Origin: Nicotiana tabacum | Lineage: Eukaryota > Streptophyta > Magnoliopsida > Solanales > Solanaceae | DNA: 64,000 bases | Reading direction: 5' to 3' | NCBI RefSeq assembly: GCF_000715075.1 | Contig: NC_134087.1 | Location: forward strand, 153,747,436-153,811,435 | Shown: positions 24,476 through 35,639 of the stretch, piece by piece | How the letters are laid out: the number at the start of each line of letters is the position of its first letter | How positions within the stretch are numbered: the stretch's first letter is position 1 | Made by a program: the position numbers and the translations under genes | The notes under the pieces: model-generated | Told to the model about the DNA's origin: nothing | Database searches by the model: none | What the model saw: only the letters and a program-made list of their open reading frames with translations

Positions 24476-24884
24476 TCCCAAGAAAGTTTCAGTAGAGTGC
24501 CACCAGTTTGGAATCACAGATCCGTTCTGGTTCAGGAAAACGCAAGCTCTTAGAAGGTCAGACGTCCAGTCCAAAAAGCATGTCATTTCATTTAAAGCCA
24601 GCGTTATCTTCCTCAGATAAGCCTTTCTCATCCCGAAATGGGTATTCCTTTTCTGATTTGTTTTCCCCCTTTCTTTGTTTCTTTTCGAATCCCTTTTGCA
24701 TTTTAACCCCGAGTTCAGGACACACCGGAAAGGACAGGTGGCAGGTTTGTTTGCATGGAATCCCGTCTCATGAAGGAAAGCACCTCATCTCGTTGATATG
24801 ATTACCCAAGCATGATGAATCATGACATTTGATGGTGTTCCGGAGTAAAGAAGAAAGAGAGGAATCTTGAAATCTTCCCCCAGC

Positions 24885-25205
24885 AAGTCCACCTTCGGAC
24901 AAATCCCCACAGAGTCTCCCCCTGTACAAAACCCCACAGAGTTTCTCTTTTTGTACAATCTCCCACAAAGTCTCCCCAGTATAAAAAAAAAAAAAAATTC
25001 CCGTTGGAATTTCATCAGCACATCCCCAGCGAGTCCTTTTGTAAATATTCCCCAACAAGCTTACAAACCCTGGGAAACCCGTTTTGAAACAAAAACCCAT
25101 CATACCCCAATGTACAGAATCCACACAAAGAATCCATTTTGTAAATATCCCCCCACATAGCTTCCTTTTGTACAAGTTCCCACAGAACACCTCCAATAAA
25201 ATCCC
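24885..25205. repeat. Degenerate CCCCACAGAGTC/TTTTGTACAA minisatellite
   Basis: Roughly eight 33-45 bp units combine a CCCCACAGAGTCTCCC-like block with a TTTGTACAAA-like block, separated by A-rich inserts. The units are strongly diverged, so this looks older than the array downstream. Confidence 0.5.
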
Positions 25206-25621
25206 CGTTGAGAACCTTCAATCAAAACGGGACAAAAAGAAAAAAGAGGCCTTACGAGGCAAATCATCACAGAATCCGGAAATACAAGCCTGAGCAGTCT
25301 AAAGGTTTCGCCATTCGAATCAAATCAATGGCGGGACTTCGCAACAGAAATAGAGACGCAACAAAGCAATTGGGAACGATCAAGGTCACCGAACCAACTG
25401 TCATTTCCGAACTAACAATTGTTCTTTGTCTAAAAAGTTGAAACAGGAATGATTCAAGACAACCATGCAAGAAGCGGGTGTCGCCCAAAGAAGAAGGTAC
25501 ACGGGTACAAGAAACATTTTGGCAATAAGGAATTCACTCAAAAGGTAAGTTCCCGCAAAACTCCCTTGAAACAAGAAAACTCAAAAATAGATCGTGTAGT
25601 ATAACTGAGTTTTTTTTCATG

Positions 25622-27203
25622 CAATCAGCATTAGGGTTTTAAACCCTAAACTGAATTTTCCTTTTAGTCAGCATTAGGGTTTTAAACCCTAAACTGAACT
25701 TTTTCCTTTCAGCCAGCATTAGAGTTTTTAAACTCTAAACTGAGCTTTTCCATGAAATCAGCATTAGGGTTTTAAACCCTAAACTGAATTTTCCTTTTAG
25801 TCAGCATTAGGGTTTTAAACCCTAAACTGAACTTTTTCCTTTCAGCCAGCATTAGAGTTTTAAACTCTAAACTGAGCTTTTCCATGCAATCAACATTAGG
25901 GTTTTAAACCCTAAACTGAATTTTCCTTTTAGTCAGCATTAGGGTTTTAAACCCTAAACTGAACTTTTTCCTTTCAGCCAGCATTAGAGTTTTTAAACTC
26001 TAAACTGAGCTTTTCCATGCAATCAGCATTAGGATTTTAAACCCTAAACTGAATTTTCCTTTTAGTCAGCATTAGGGTTTTAAACCCTAAACTGAACTTT
26101 TTCCTTTCAGCCAGCATTAGAGTTTTTAAACTCTAAACTGAGCTTTTCCATGCAATCAGCATTAGGGTTTTAAACCCTAAACTGAATTTTCCTTTTAGTC
26201 AGCATTAGGGTTTTAAACCCTAAACTGAACTTTTTCCTTTCAGCCAGCATTAGAGTTTTAAACTCTAAACTGAGCTTTTCCATGCAATCAGCATTAGGGT
26301 TTTAAACCCTAAACTGAATTTTCCCTTTAGTCAGCATTAGGGTTTTAAACCCTAAACTGAACTTTTTCCTTTCAGCCAGCATTAGAGTTTTAAACTCTAA
26401 ACTGAGCTTTTCCATGCAATCAGCATTAGGGTTTTAAACCCTAAACTGAATTTTCCTTTTAGTCAGCATTAGGGTTTTAAACCCTAAACTGAACTTTTTC
26501 CTTCCAGCCAGCATTAGAGTTTTAAACTCTAAACTGAGCTTTTCCATGCAATCAGCATTAGGGTTTTAAACCCTAAACTGAATTTTCCTTTTAGTCAGCA
26601 TTAGGGTTTTAAACCCTAAACTGAACTTTTTCCTTTCAGCCAGCATTAGAGTTTTAAACTCTAAACTGAGCTTTTCCATGCAATCAACATTAGGGTTTTA
26701 AACCCTAAACTGAATTTTCCTTTTAGTCAGCATTAGGGTTTTAAACCCTAAACTGAACTTTTTCCTTTCAGCCAGCATTAGAGTTTTAAACTCTAAACTG
26801 AGCTTTTTCATGCAATCAGCATTAGGGTTTTAAACCCTAAACTGAATTTTCCTTTTAGTCAGCATTAGGGTTTTAAACCCTAAACTGAACTTTTTCCTTC
26901 CAGCCAGCATTAGAGTTTTAAACTCTAAACTGAGCTTTTCCATGCAATCAGCATTAGGGTTTTAAACCCTAAACTGAATTTTCCCTTTTAGTCAGCATTA
27001 GGGTTTTAAACCCTAAACTGAACTTTTCCTTCCAGCCAGCATTAGGGTTTTAAACCCTAAACTGAGCTTTTCCATGCAATCAGCATTAGGGTTTTAAACC
27101 CTAAACTGAATTCTTCCTTTGTTCGGCGTTAGGGTTTTAAACCCCAAACCGAACCTCTCCCCAGCTAGCTGGTGTTAGGGCTCCAACCCTGAACTGAGCA
27201 TGC
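25622..27203. repeat. Telo-box-like higher-order tandem array (~36 monomers)
   Basis: Monomers of 42-47 bp each carry CAGCATTAGGGTTTTAAACC continuing CTAAACTGA, so each holds a near-perfect palindrome TTAGGGTTTTAAACCCTAA. Three monomer types alternate as a ~132-bp higher-order unit: A ends GAATTTTCCTTTTAGT, B ends GAACTTTTTCCTTTCAGC, and C has TTAGAGTTT...AAACTCTAA and ends GAGCTTTTCCATGCAAT. I count about eleven higher-order units plus three decayed monomers at the right end. AAACCCTAA matches the plant telo-box and telomere repeat. In the eleventh unit type C has the A/B core, which suggests gene conversion. Confidence 0.9.
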
Positions 27204-27754
27204 ATATCCTCTTTCATCAATTTTATGAACTTCCTGGTGAATAATTAACGAAATTTTCCTAGTGAAACTGGGGCAGAAAATTTCGTTTGTTTGTTTGTTT
27301 TTTTTTTCCGCAGGTCTAACCTTGAGCCACACGAATTGAAATGACCTATGAGATGAGTCTCAACTCAGAATCAAAGAAGAAAAAGACAAAAGAAGACATC
27401 CCGAGATATCAGAGTGAATGGAGAGCAGATCGACTCCCACATTTGACTAAGGCCCTGAACCCTACCAATCGCGTCTCACTCAGTATCCCGGAGATTAAAC
27501 AAGTCGCCGCAACTCGCAAGCATCAAGATTCAGGTCGAAGTCTACAAGCAAAATCAGCTAAGACCCAAGATCAAGTTGTAAAAAAATCATAGATAGGAAT
27601 CTTGTAACTAGCAGTTGACATGCATATAAGTAGTTAGTTCAGTTTCTAATTTTCGTTTGGTTGTAATAAGGCGGTCAGTAACGTAGCAGTGACAACAGCA
27701 GCAGCAGTAGCAGCAAGCATCGCAATCCCATGGTAGTCCCAGCTACCAAAACTT

Positions 27755-27840
27755 CTCGAACTACATTGACCTGATTCCTGTTTAGCCCAAGATATGTAGG
27801 AAATCTTTGAAGCAAGATTCGGTCAGATCTTTCAAAAAAA
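27755..27840 (+). promoter_or_regulatory. Ogre intercalary motif, copy 4 (before the polypurine tract)
   Basis: GAACTACA at 27758, CTGATTCC at 27771 and GATATGTAGGAA at 27791 are followed by GATTCGGTCAG and an A-rich run (27834-27849). It is the most diverged copy, about 110 bp from the 3' LTR. Confidence 0.5.
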
Positions 27841-27933
27841 AAATAAAAAATGCTTCATACGGAGTGGTCCATAGGCAAAAATCGTTCATACACGCTCACT
27901 TTATCTTTGCACGAAAACTCTTCGTGTTTCCGA

Positions 27934-27948
27934 ACAAAGAGGGGCAGC
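27934..27948 (+). other. Polypurine tract of Ogre
   Basis: ACAAAGAGGGGCAGC directly abuts the 3' LTR start TGTGAGCACG. This matches the usual Ogre plus-strand primer. Confidence 0.85.
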
Positions 27949-30900
27949 TGTGAGCACGTGATTTTTGTTTCAGACGATAATCGCTCCAAAAAGAAATAAA
28001 AAATAATAATTGGCCCTGCTGTACAATTTTTGGATTTCTGTGCGGCACTTTGTTGATTTATTTGTGACTTCAGCCCGTTTTTATTTATTTACTTTATTAA
28101 AACAAAATTCAAAAAATATGTGTCCTGCATAATTCGAACCGTAATCCGGTCGTTGAATAGAAAATCATGAATAGGCATCTTCGTCCGTGATTTTATTTTG
28201 TTTGACTTTACCTGTTTTGAAATATTTTAGTGTGTGTGCAAATAATTGTATTGAGTGTGTATTTAATTTTAATTTGATTTTTGGCTTAGTTTTGTTTTAA
28301 AATAAATAAGAAAAAAAATATAAAGAAAAGGACCCTGCCTTCCCAGACATGGGCCAATTTATTAAAATTGGCCCAAACAAACAGCCCAAAACCCAGGCCT
28401 GCCCGGTCCAGACCACCTGATGCCCAAAGAATCCAAACGACGTCGTTTTGGTACAGGTTGATCTGGGCCGTTGATCTCAAATTGATCAACGGCCAAGATC
28501 GATTCCCCATAACCCACCAATAAACCCGACCCGTCTCACCCGGACCGACCCCAACCTTTTACCCTTGAAACGACACTGTTCCACTTAAGCTATCAGATGC
28601 AGACCGTAGATCTAGATTGATTTAACGGTCGAGATCAATCCACCCATTAACTATATAAGACCATAATCTTACCCTACCCCCCCCTATCTGAACCCCAGCC
28701 TTCGTCTCCAAACAAACAGCCCTAAAACCCTAGCCGCCCCTGCGTACTTTCGCCATGAAAGCCGGCGGCATGGATGCCGGTGACCTTCCCCTGAACACCA
28801 TAGAACCCCCATGCCATCCTGAACCTAAATCTACCAACCACACACTTCGAATCCTATCCCACCTTCTCGAATCTTCATTTGAAGATTTGAGTCGGAACCT
28901 AACCTACACCGATCTGCCGTAAACTCATACCAGACACTCCCCAGACCCCCCTCGTGACCAAACCATACTTGGTTTGGTCCGAATATAACCAGGGAAGCAC
29001 GAATATTAGATCTGAGTTTTGAAACCACAAGGTCCCTCGTCACTGGTTCAAACCGTTTCAAACCGAAGAGGTTAAGGTCTGATGGACTTTAATCGAAGTG
29101 TTTCTCATCGATTAAAGTCCGTTCAGCTTTAAGAAAGGTTGTCCGAGCCCGAGTTGAGGTTCTGATTTTTCAAGGTTTAAGGTGAGTTCTTTCTTTTCTT
29201 TATTTGTTTTGGCCCATTTTGATTGTGTTAAAGTCTGTTCATGCTTTGATTGTGTGTCTTTGAATTTTGTCAACTGTGCCCTGTCCACTTTGCTTGAACT
29301 TCTGTTTGTTTGAATGAGTCTTTCTATTTGCCCTGATAATGTGTATGTAAGTGGTGTGCAATTAGCTGATTCTCAACATTGAACTGATCAATTGGCTTCT
29401 CGAGCACCACTTTGTTTAGCCAGTACAATTCAAATCATATGTCGATACTATTGAATGTTTGATTTTTGGTTACGGTTGTATGTGTTGTGATTAATATAGT
29501 CGAGTCGAAATGCGTCGTCAATTAGTTTCAACTGTTTGAACAAAGTTAAATCGATTTGCTTCTGTTGAACATTTTCCTGAATCAATTAAGAACTAGTTTT
29601 GCTTACTTATAGCTGTTTTATTTGAAAGGGATGTTTGGTTTAAACTCTGAATTGGAGGGAATGTGCACTCATGCACAGCATGTGCATTGGTGCACCTCAT
29701 GTGCTTTGGGCACAGCCTGTTTTCTGCATAAAGGGGCTTTTAATTTTAAAATGGTTTGACAGCATATGCTGTTAGATGTATTCTACTGCCCCATACCTTG
29801 CTTTAGTTTAAGAAATATTAAGCCTTTTTAAGAATAAATCTGCCAGGGAATGTTGATGGGGGTTAATACTTAAATAACTAATTGGAATCTGAAAAGGGAA
29901 AGGGCACATGGGAGGGGTACTGTGATATTAAAAAGAGGCTGTTAAAAAGAGGAGGATGGAGGCTTATAAAAGGAAGGAGATACAGAATTAGGAGGGGGGG
30001 ATACATAAAGAGGACTAGACCTTGAGGGTTGTAAAAGAAAAACACACTGTGAGGAGTTTGGAAAGGAGAGCTGAAATACATACAAAATAGATACACATAG
30101 ATAGAGAGAGATTAAGGGATAGAAGGGATACAACCAACAATCAGAAACTTTCTCCTCCTATTATTATTGGGTTTCAGTTGTTCAACTTGTTCAAATCAAT
30201 TCTGATTCTTTGAAATTCCAGTTGTGTCTATTAGTCGAGTGTTTTCATTGGTTTACTACTGGTTTGGTCTGTCTGGAGTTTTGATTCTACTCCACCGGGT
30301 GTTGCTGTTATTTGGCTATTGCTTTCTATTGGCCATAGTTGCATTTCTACACTCGAGCCTGTGTCTTGCTGTATTGCTTTGCCTGCTGCTATTCTGCCCT
30401 GCTGCTACTGATAGTGCTGTGATTGCTGCTGCATTTTGCTGTCATTATACTCTTCTGACTCCCCTTTTCTTCAATTGTCAAATAGTTCCAGGTACACAAC
30501 CTCTGAAACCTTGTATTGTTGAAAGTTTGAAGTTGAAGCAGAAATAAAGAAACGAACAGCTGTTCATGTTATAACATTGGGTTTAAAAATAGGTCGAATG
30601 TTAGTTGGGATTGTATTTTTACTGCAAACTGCAAATACTTCGTATAAACTAGCATACATTCTGTTTAAGATGGACTGTTAGATAGCACTGTTCAATAGTA
30701 ATGATAGTATGACATAGACAGCATGTTTGATTTAGTATACATTCAGTTCAGTATAACGCTTTGTTCGGTTTAGTTATGACTCTATAACATAGAGTCATGG
30801 CAAGCACTTGTATGTATTTTTGCCTAGATCACTGAATTGACAAATATGTGGTATTAGTTCTGGGATAAATGTATCCCAAACAAACTCTCATGCGGTCACA

Positions 30901-32071
30901 TTAAGAGTCTGGCTATGAATGACAGTTCTCCTGTCAGTTTATTTGTTCCAATGCAGGTTCGATATTGGGTTTCGGTATAGATTCTCTGTTTCGAAATGAT
31001 GTGATGATTGTTGAAGAAAACTAATAGTCATTTTGAGTTCAATTAGTAGTAATTTCCCTAATAAACAGCCGATTTCGTTTATCAATTTCAAATAGGTTAG
31101 AATGTTAAAATAGAACTTGGAGGTCGTTAAACATAACTCAATATATGTTGTCAGTTTGTTTGCAATCTCACTTAGCCAATCAATAAGCGTATTCACTCGA
31201 TAAAGACAAAGCATGAGGTAACCCTCACCTCATAAACAATCAATCAGGTAATCAAACAAGTTTAGGTTCGGCAAACATAATAAGGATTCAGTCTTTATTT
31301 GTTCAAACAAGCAAAGTTCGGCATCATCCTTCTCTTTAAAGATAAACGTAGTAGAAATGTAGCCACTGTAGGGTACCCTTCTAAAATAATGAGACGAGCC
31401 TCGCCGAATAAAAATGCAAATTGCGGGGCCCTCAATAATTGATCATGATAAATACTTAGAATTTGGGACGGACTGTTTAGTGAATTCCACTGCCTTCCCC
31501 AAAGATAATAACGCGTTTAGATTCTTTAGGCGCGACTTTAAGTGAATTATATTCTTAAAATCGGGTGCACATTGATGTGACCCAAACCCAAGTCTCAATG
31601 GAGTCAAAATGTGTCAACAACTACGGGTGCATTGATTGTGACGTGGTTCGAGACGCATTTTCACGACGTTGCAATTCTATAAAATAAATGATAATAATAA
31701 AAGCGGTTTAAACTTAATAAAAGCACATAAGTCACAACCTGTATTTAAATCAAATATTTAGCCATTATAACAATTTAAGTGACCGTGCTAGAACCACGGG
31801 ATTCGAGGGTGCCTAACACCTTCCCTCGGGTCAACAGAATTCCTTACTTAGAATTTCTGGTTCGCAGACTTCATTTGGAAAAGTCGAAAACTTCCTCGAT
31901 TTGGGATTCAAGATAAACCGGTGACTTGGGACACCAAAAGCCAAACCTTTCCCAAGTGACGACTCTGAATTAAATAAATAATCCCATTTCGAATATTGTC
32001 ACTTAAATTGGAAAAACTCCACCCGCGCATTTAACCCTTCGGGGCCGGGCGCGCAAAAAGGAGGTGTGACA
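27949..32071 (+). repeat. Ogre 3' LTR (4.12 kb)
   Basis: It is near-identical to 8744-12862, with about 45-50 differences by hand count, and ends GGTGTGACA before the duplicated AGGTT at 32072-32076. The TATA box is at 29965-29972. Confidence 0.93.
29965..29972 (+). promoter_or_regulatory. TATA box in the Ogre 3' LTR
   Basis: TATAAAAG is in the same context as in the 5' LTR. If active here it would drive transcription outward into element A. Confidence 0.5.
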
Positions 32072-32076
32072 AGGTT
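32072..32076. repeat. Target-site duplication AGGTT, right copy of the Ogre insertion
   Basis: It is identical to 8739-8743 and resumes the interior of element A. Confidence 0.9.
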
Positions 32077-32425
32077 GTTGTGTGCAGCTGCTGTGATTAG
32101 AAGTTATCGCTACAAGTGTTTGAGTTATGTGGTATGTCATGTAATTGCACCTGATGGTTGCAGGTATGGGTTATTATAGCTTGTTCCGGCCTATTCGGGA
32201 TATAAATGTGAGATTTTGATCTTGTGGATGATATCAGAATTAGAAATGTGGTCCTGGGGTTTATGGTCTAGGTTGGATGGTGAAATATCAGTTACATTGT
32301 GTTATCGGACCTATATGAGATAGGGTGACGTGGGATCACCCCCGGGTATGTTCATGGTAAGGTTATTTAGCGATTGGTTGGCTTTTGGAACAACTCTGGG
32401 CACGTTCGAGGACGAACATATGTCT
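32077..32425 (+). other. Non-coding interior of element A, 3' part
   Basis: It continues the LARD interior and has no coding signal. It ends with CACGTTCGAGGACGAACATA, a phrase common just upstream of polypurine tracts in plant chromoviruses. Confidence 0.65.
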
Positions 32426-32438
32426 AAGTGGGGGAGGA
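32426..32438 (+). other. Polypurine tract of element A
   Basis: AAGTGGGGGAGGA abuts the 3' LTR start TGTAATGACCCG. Confidence 0.85.
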
Positions 32439-33779
32439 TGTAATGACCCGACCGATCGTTTTGAGCTTTTGCACTTTTCTTGCCAGTCCTCGGGTATGAT
32501 TTGACCCGTGTGATGTATTATGACTTATGTAAATTGTTGGTTTTGGTTTTCAGGGTAATCTGAATGAATTTGGAAGAACAATTCTCAGTTTAAAGCTTGA
32601 AATTTGAAAGGTTTGACCAAGATTTGACTTGTTGGTATATGATCTCGGATTGGAATTTTTATGATTTTTTTAGCTCCGTTAGGAGATTGGGAACTTGGGA
32701 TGTGATCGGAATGCATTTTGGAAGTCCGTGGAAGGTTTAGGCCTGAATTGGCGAAATTGATATTTTGGCGTTTTTCGGTTGATAGGTGAGATTTTGATAT
32801 AAAGGTCGGAATGGAATTCCGGAAGTTACAGTAGCTCCGTTGTATCATTTGTGATGTGTGTGCAAAATTTCAGGTCATTCGGACGTGGTTTGGTTGGGAT
32901 TTTGATCAAAGCATAATTTGGAAGTTCTTAAAATGCTTAGGCTTGAATCTGATGTGATTTTGGTGTTTTGATGTTGTTTTGAGTAATCTGAAGGTTGGAA
33001 CAAGTATGAATGAGGTTATGGGATATGTTGGCATGTTTGGTTGAGCTCCCGAGGTCCTCGGGTGAGTTTCGGGTGGTCAATCGGACCATTTCATATTGTT
33101 TGGAATTGCAGAAAATTGTTAATATGTGTTGCAGAGAAATGGTCTTCGCGTTCGCGGGTAGGCTGTCGCATTTGCGAAGGGTTAGCTGGTGAAGGATGGA
33201 ATTTTAGCCTTCACGTTCGCGAGGCAGGCTCCGCGTTTGCGAAGGGCTATGTGATTGGTCATCGCGTTCGCGTGAAGTGGACCGCGTTCGCGTAAGAGGA
33301 ATTGGGCAGCTGAGCTTCAGGGTATTTCTTCATCGCGTTCGCAAGAGCGGTTACGCGGTCGCAAAGGGTTAGTCTGAGGAAGCATCGCGTTCGCGAGTGG
33401 CAAGACGCAATTGCAAAGAAGGATTTTTGGTCAAAGCTGGATTGTGCTTCGCGAACGCGAGGCTTTGACCGCGTTCGCGAAGAAGGTTTTTGATGCCTGG
33501 GCAGAATTTATAAATAGCTATTGTCCGCAATTTTGGGGCTAACTTTCACCATTTTTGGGCGATTTTAGAGATTTTTGAGAGGATTTGAAGAGGGATTCAA
33601 GAGATAACACCTGGAGGTAAGATTTTTGAACTCAATACTCGATTCTTGTGTGAATTCTACCTAATTAATCATGAAAATTAAGCCTAAAAATTGGGGAATT
33701 AGAGCTTGAATTTGGAGAGTGTAAATTGGGAATTTGAGGGGGCAATTGAGGTCCGAATTTGATGTTCTTGGTATGTATA
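32439..33779 (+). repeat. 3' LTR of element A, truncated
   Basis: It aligns with 2063-3409 throughout, including the CG-rich palindromes (33140-33490) and a TATA box. It stops after GTATGTATA where the 5' copy continues into AACTCGTGAG. The remaining ~1.95 kb of this LTR is nowhere in the window. Confidence 0.85.
33509..33516 (+). promoter_or_regulatory. TATA box in the element A 3' LTR
   Basis: TATAAATA lies about 20 bp after the last CG-rich palindrome. It is better preserved than the 5' LTR copy. Confidence 0.55.
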
Positions 33780-33780
33780 G

Positions 33781-35172
33781 TGATCACGCCCAACTCTAGT
33801 CCTAAAAAGGATAAGGGGTCGCTGCAAATATAATCCGGTCTAAAATTCCGGAGTCGAATCCCACAGAGAACTAAGGCTTAGCTATATCTGTTTAATATCA
33901 CTAAAAAGACAAGTTTGAACAATTTTCTAAATTATAAAGATTGAGATTTATATTTCTAACTAATTAACTAGCAAATACTAGAAAACGGTAAAATTATCAA
34001 CTAACGAGACAAATGTTTGGAGACTAAATTAAGGTGGTCTTGAGTTATGATTTTTCCAATTGTCGGAATCTTTGTAGCTATGTTCCCTACAATTTTTCCA
34101 ATGTATTCTCTACTGATCGTGAGCACTTTAGGTGTCGTAATTCTCTCTCGAGCAACTACAATAATTTACTAGACATATTCTCTCGAGCTACGCTAGTTGG
34201 CTTTATCTAACCGCTCATTATGACTACATTAAGGCTTTGTTATTTCTAAACCTGCCTTTAAACCCATTGTATTGATTTCTCACATACGTTAAGAGTGACG
34301 TTGTTCAACAACTACCCAAATATGTACTCTCTCTCGAGCATTACACACTAAATAGGCATAGTCAATTGATGGCCATTCAATCAACAACAACAAACACGTA
34401 GTTGAACAAGTAGAGAAATCCAACGTCTCAATTATATAAAAACATAACAAGAATTTATCCTACAAAATGTTCTATCAAAACCCTAGATAACACATTAGCT
34501 ATTCATAATAGTATGTAAAACTACAATACTAAAAGTCATAACCACAATGAAAAAAATAGGAAGAGGAAGGAAAAACTCGTAGAAGAATTCTCCGCCTTGC
34601 TCCTATTGTGTCTCTGCCTCCTTAGATCGAATCTGTGTCAAAAATTGGTCTCCTCTCCTCCTTAAGTCTAAATTATGTAAAAAGTATGTCTCCTCCTCAG
34701 CCTCTTTAGGTAAAAAAAAAAGTTTTTTTTTTCACTTGGGCGAGTTTGTTAAGTTTATATAGGGTTAGGATAAGTTTCCCACATTTTACACTTTAGCCCT
34801 AAAACTTCTTGTCATTCTCCAGATCTACCACAGTCGACCGCGGCGCGACCGCAGTGAATGACGACTGTTCTATTTTTTGCCTTCTCTTACCGCGTTCCAA
34901 CCGCGGTCCCGCCGCGGTCGCAGTGGAATGTTGCCCAGTTTTTCTTCACCTTTTCTTGCTCATTTCATCCGGGTTCTTCTCAATTGGCCTTGTATCTACA
35001 TATTTGACTCCACAACACTCTATATCCTCCTCCTAACTCGGAGCAACTCCTGCAGAGCATAAAAACCTCAATTAGAGCATTTTGATATCATTTAGCCCTT
35101 AAAACATCAATAAAGTATGGTTAATTTAGAGCATAAATAGCATCTACATAGCATAATATAGGCTACTATCAA
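33781..35172 (-). repeat. Athila-type 3' LTR (family 1), 1.39 kb
   Basis: On the minus strand it begins TGTTGATAGTAGCC next to the polypurine tract and ends GGGCGTGATCA. A CG-rich block (34836-34930, CCGCGG/GCGGTCGC words) lies upstream of a minus-strand TATA box at 34754-34762. Confidence 0.75.
34754..34762 (-). promoter_or_regulatory. TATA box, Athila family 1 LTR
   Basis: On the minus strand this reads CTATATAAA, about 75 bp downstream of the CG-rich block. Confidence 0.45.
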
Positions 35173-35187
35173 CACCCCACACTTAAA
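35173..35187 (-). other. Polypurine tract, Athila family 1
   Basis: On the minus strand GGTTTAAGTGTGGGG abuts the LTR start TGTTGATAG and is preceded by TTGCTCGAGGACGAGCAA. Both are typical of the Athila 3' end. Confidence 0.8.
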
Positions 35188-35639
35188 CCATTGCTCGTCC
35201 TCGAGCAATCAAACTACACTTTTTATAGACATGACCTTTTTAAACAATTCTCCTAACTCATCACACCAAGAGTATTTAAAATAGACTAAGCACAAAAGCA
35301 TAACATCTTCACCTCAAGATTTGACTCACAAGTATCACGCATTATTTGCAACTCACCCACTTACTCTAACAGAGAGGTCACTGACATTACCTTTCCTTCA
35401 TGAATCAAGTGCCCTCACACACAAAAGAGAGTAGTTCCATACAATAAAATTTAAGAACACTTAGGAACTCAAGATAGAAAAAATTCACTCACTTTCAGAA
35501 ATAACATTCATATGCCACAAAAGTTGCACCATAAACTTGCCCGTAGTGTACTACTCTACTAATCGAGCTCATTTAGTCTAGGATCAAGTAGGACTTTATT
35601 TGGTTGTAATGTAGGTTGCGGGACGAGTAGGATATATTT
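35188..35639 (-). other. Athila 3' untranslated region; probable fusion point
   Basis: This is AT-rich and non-coding. The gag (tied to family 2 by its primer site) and the polypurine tract (tied to family 1 by its LTR) meet somewhere in this interval. I cannot place the junction more exactly. Confidence 0.5.

Larger units (their letters stand above)
23880..27933 (+). other. Ogre 3' untranslated region, repeat-rich
   Basis: About 4 kb without a supported gene separates integrase from the polypurine tract. In order it contains intercalary motif 3 (24040-24110), a degenerate ~65-bp repeat (24286-24475), a degenerate CCCCACAGAGTC repeat (24885-25205), a telo-box-like higher-order array (25622-27203) and intercalary motif 4 (27755-27840). 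Hypervariable tandem repeats in this position are known for Ogre-type elements. Confidence 0.8.
8744..32071 (+). mobile_element. Full-length Ogre (Ty3/gypsy, Tat clade) retrotransposon, 23.3 kb
   Basis: Every structural hallmark of Ogre is present in order: 4.1 kb LTRs, a tRNA-Arg-type primer site, an extra ORF1 upstream of gag, a long gag-protease ORF with a G-patch-like tail, a putative intron between protease and RT, RT with YVDD, a first RNaseH, a second archaeal-type RNaseH, a DD35E integrase, a long repeat-rich 3' region, and a polypurine tract AAAGAGGGGCAGC. The two LTRs differ at about 45-50 positions by hand count (around 1.1-1.2%). The insertion is therefore recent, roughly half a million years at an assumed 1.3e-8 substitutions per site per year. 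Lesions seen are one frameshift in ORF1, and two stops plus one frameshift in pol. Confidence 0.93.
2063..33779 (+). mobile_element. Element A: LARD-like non-autonomous Ty3/gypsy element, interrupted and 3'-truncated
   Basis: A 3.3 kb 5' LTR is followed by a tRNA-Met-type primer site (TGGTATCAGAGC, 5369-5380). The interior is non-coding and split by the Ogre insertion (5381-8743 and 32077-32425), then comes a polypurine tract and the first 1.34 kb of the 3' LTR. No gag, protease, RT or integrase motif is visible in either half of the roughly 3.7 kb interior. Long LTRs with a multi-kilobase non-coding interior fit the LARD class. The post-primer leader resembles that of the Tekay-type element D, which suggests a chromovirus relative supplies proteins in trans. 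The LTR copies look roughly 6-8% different by eye, older than the Ogre inside it. The 3' LTR stops abruptly at 33779 against Athila sequence. Confidence 0.75.

Noticed and set aside
25622..27203. CRISPR-like appearance of regularly spaced repeats
   Set aside because: The spacers are themselves repeated in a three-type pattern, and the setting is a plant retrotransposon. It is a tandem satellite-like array.
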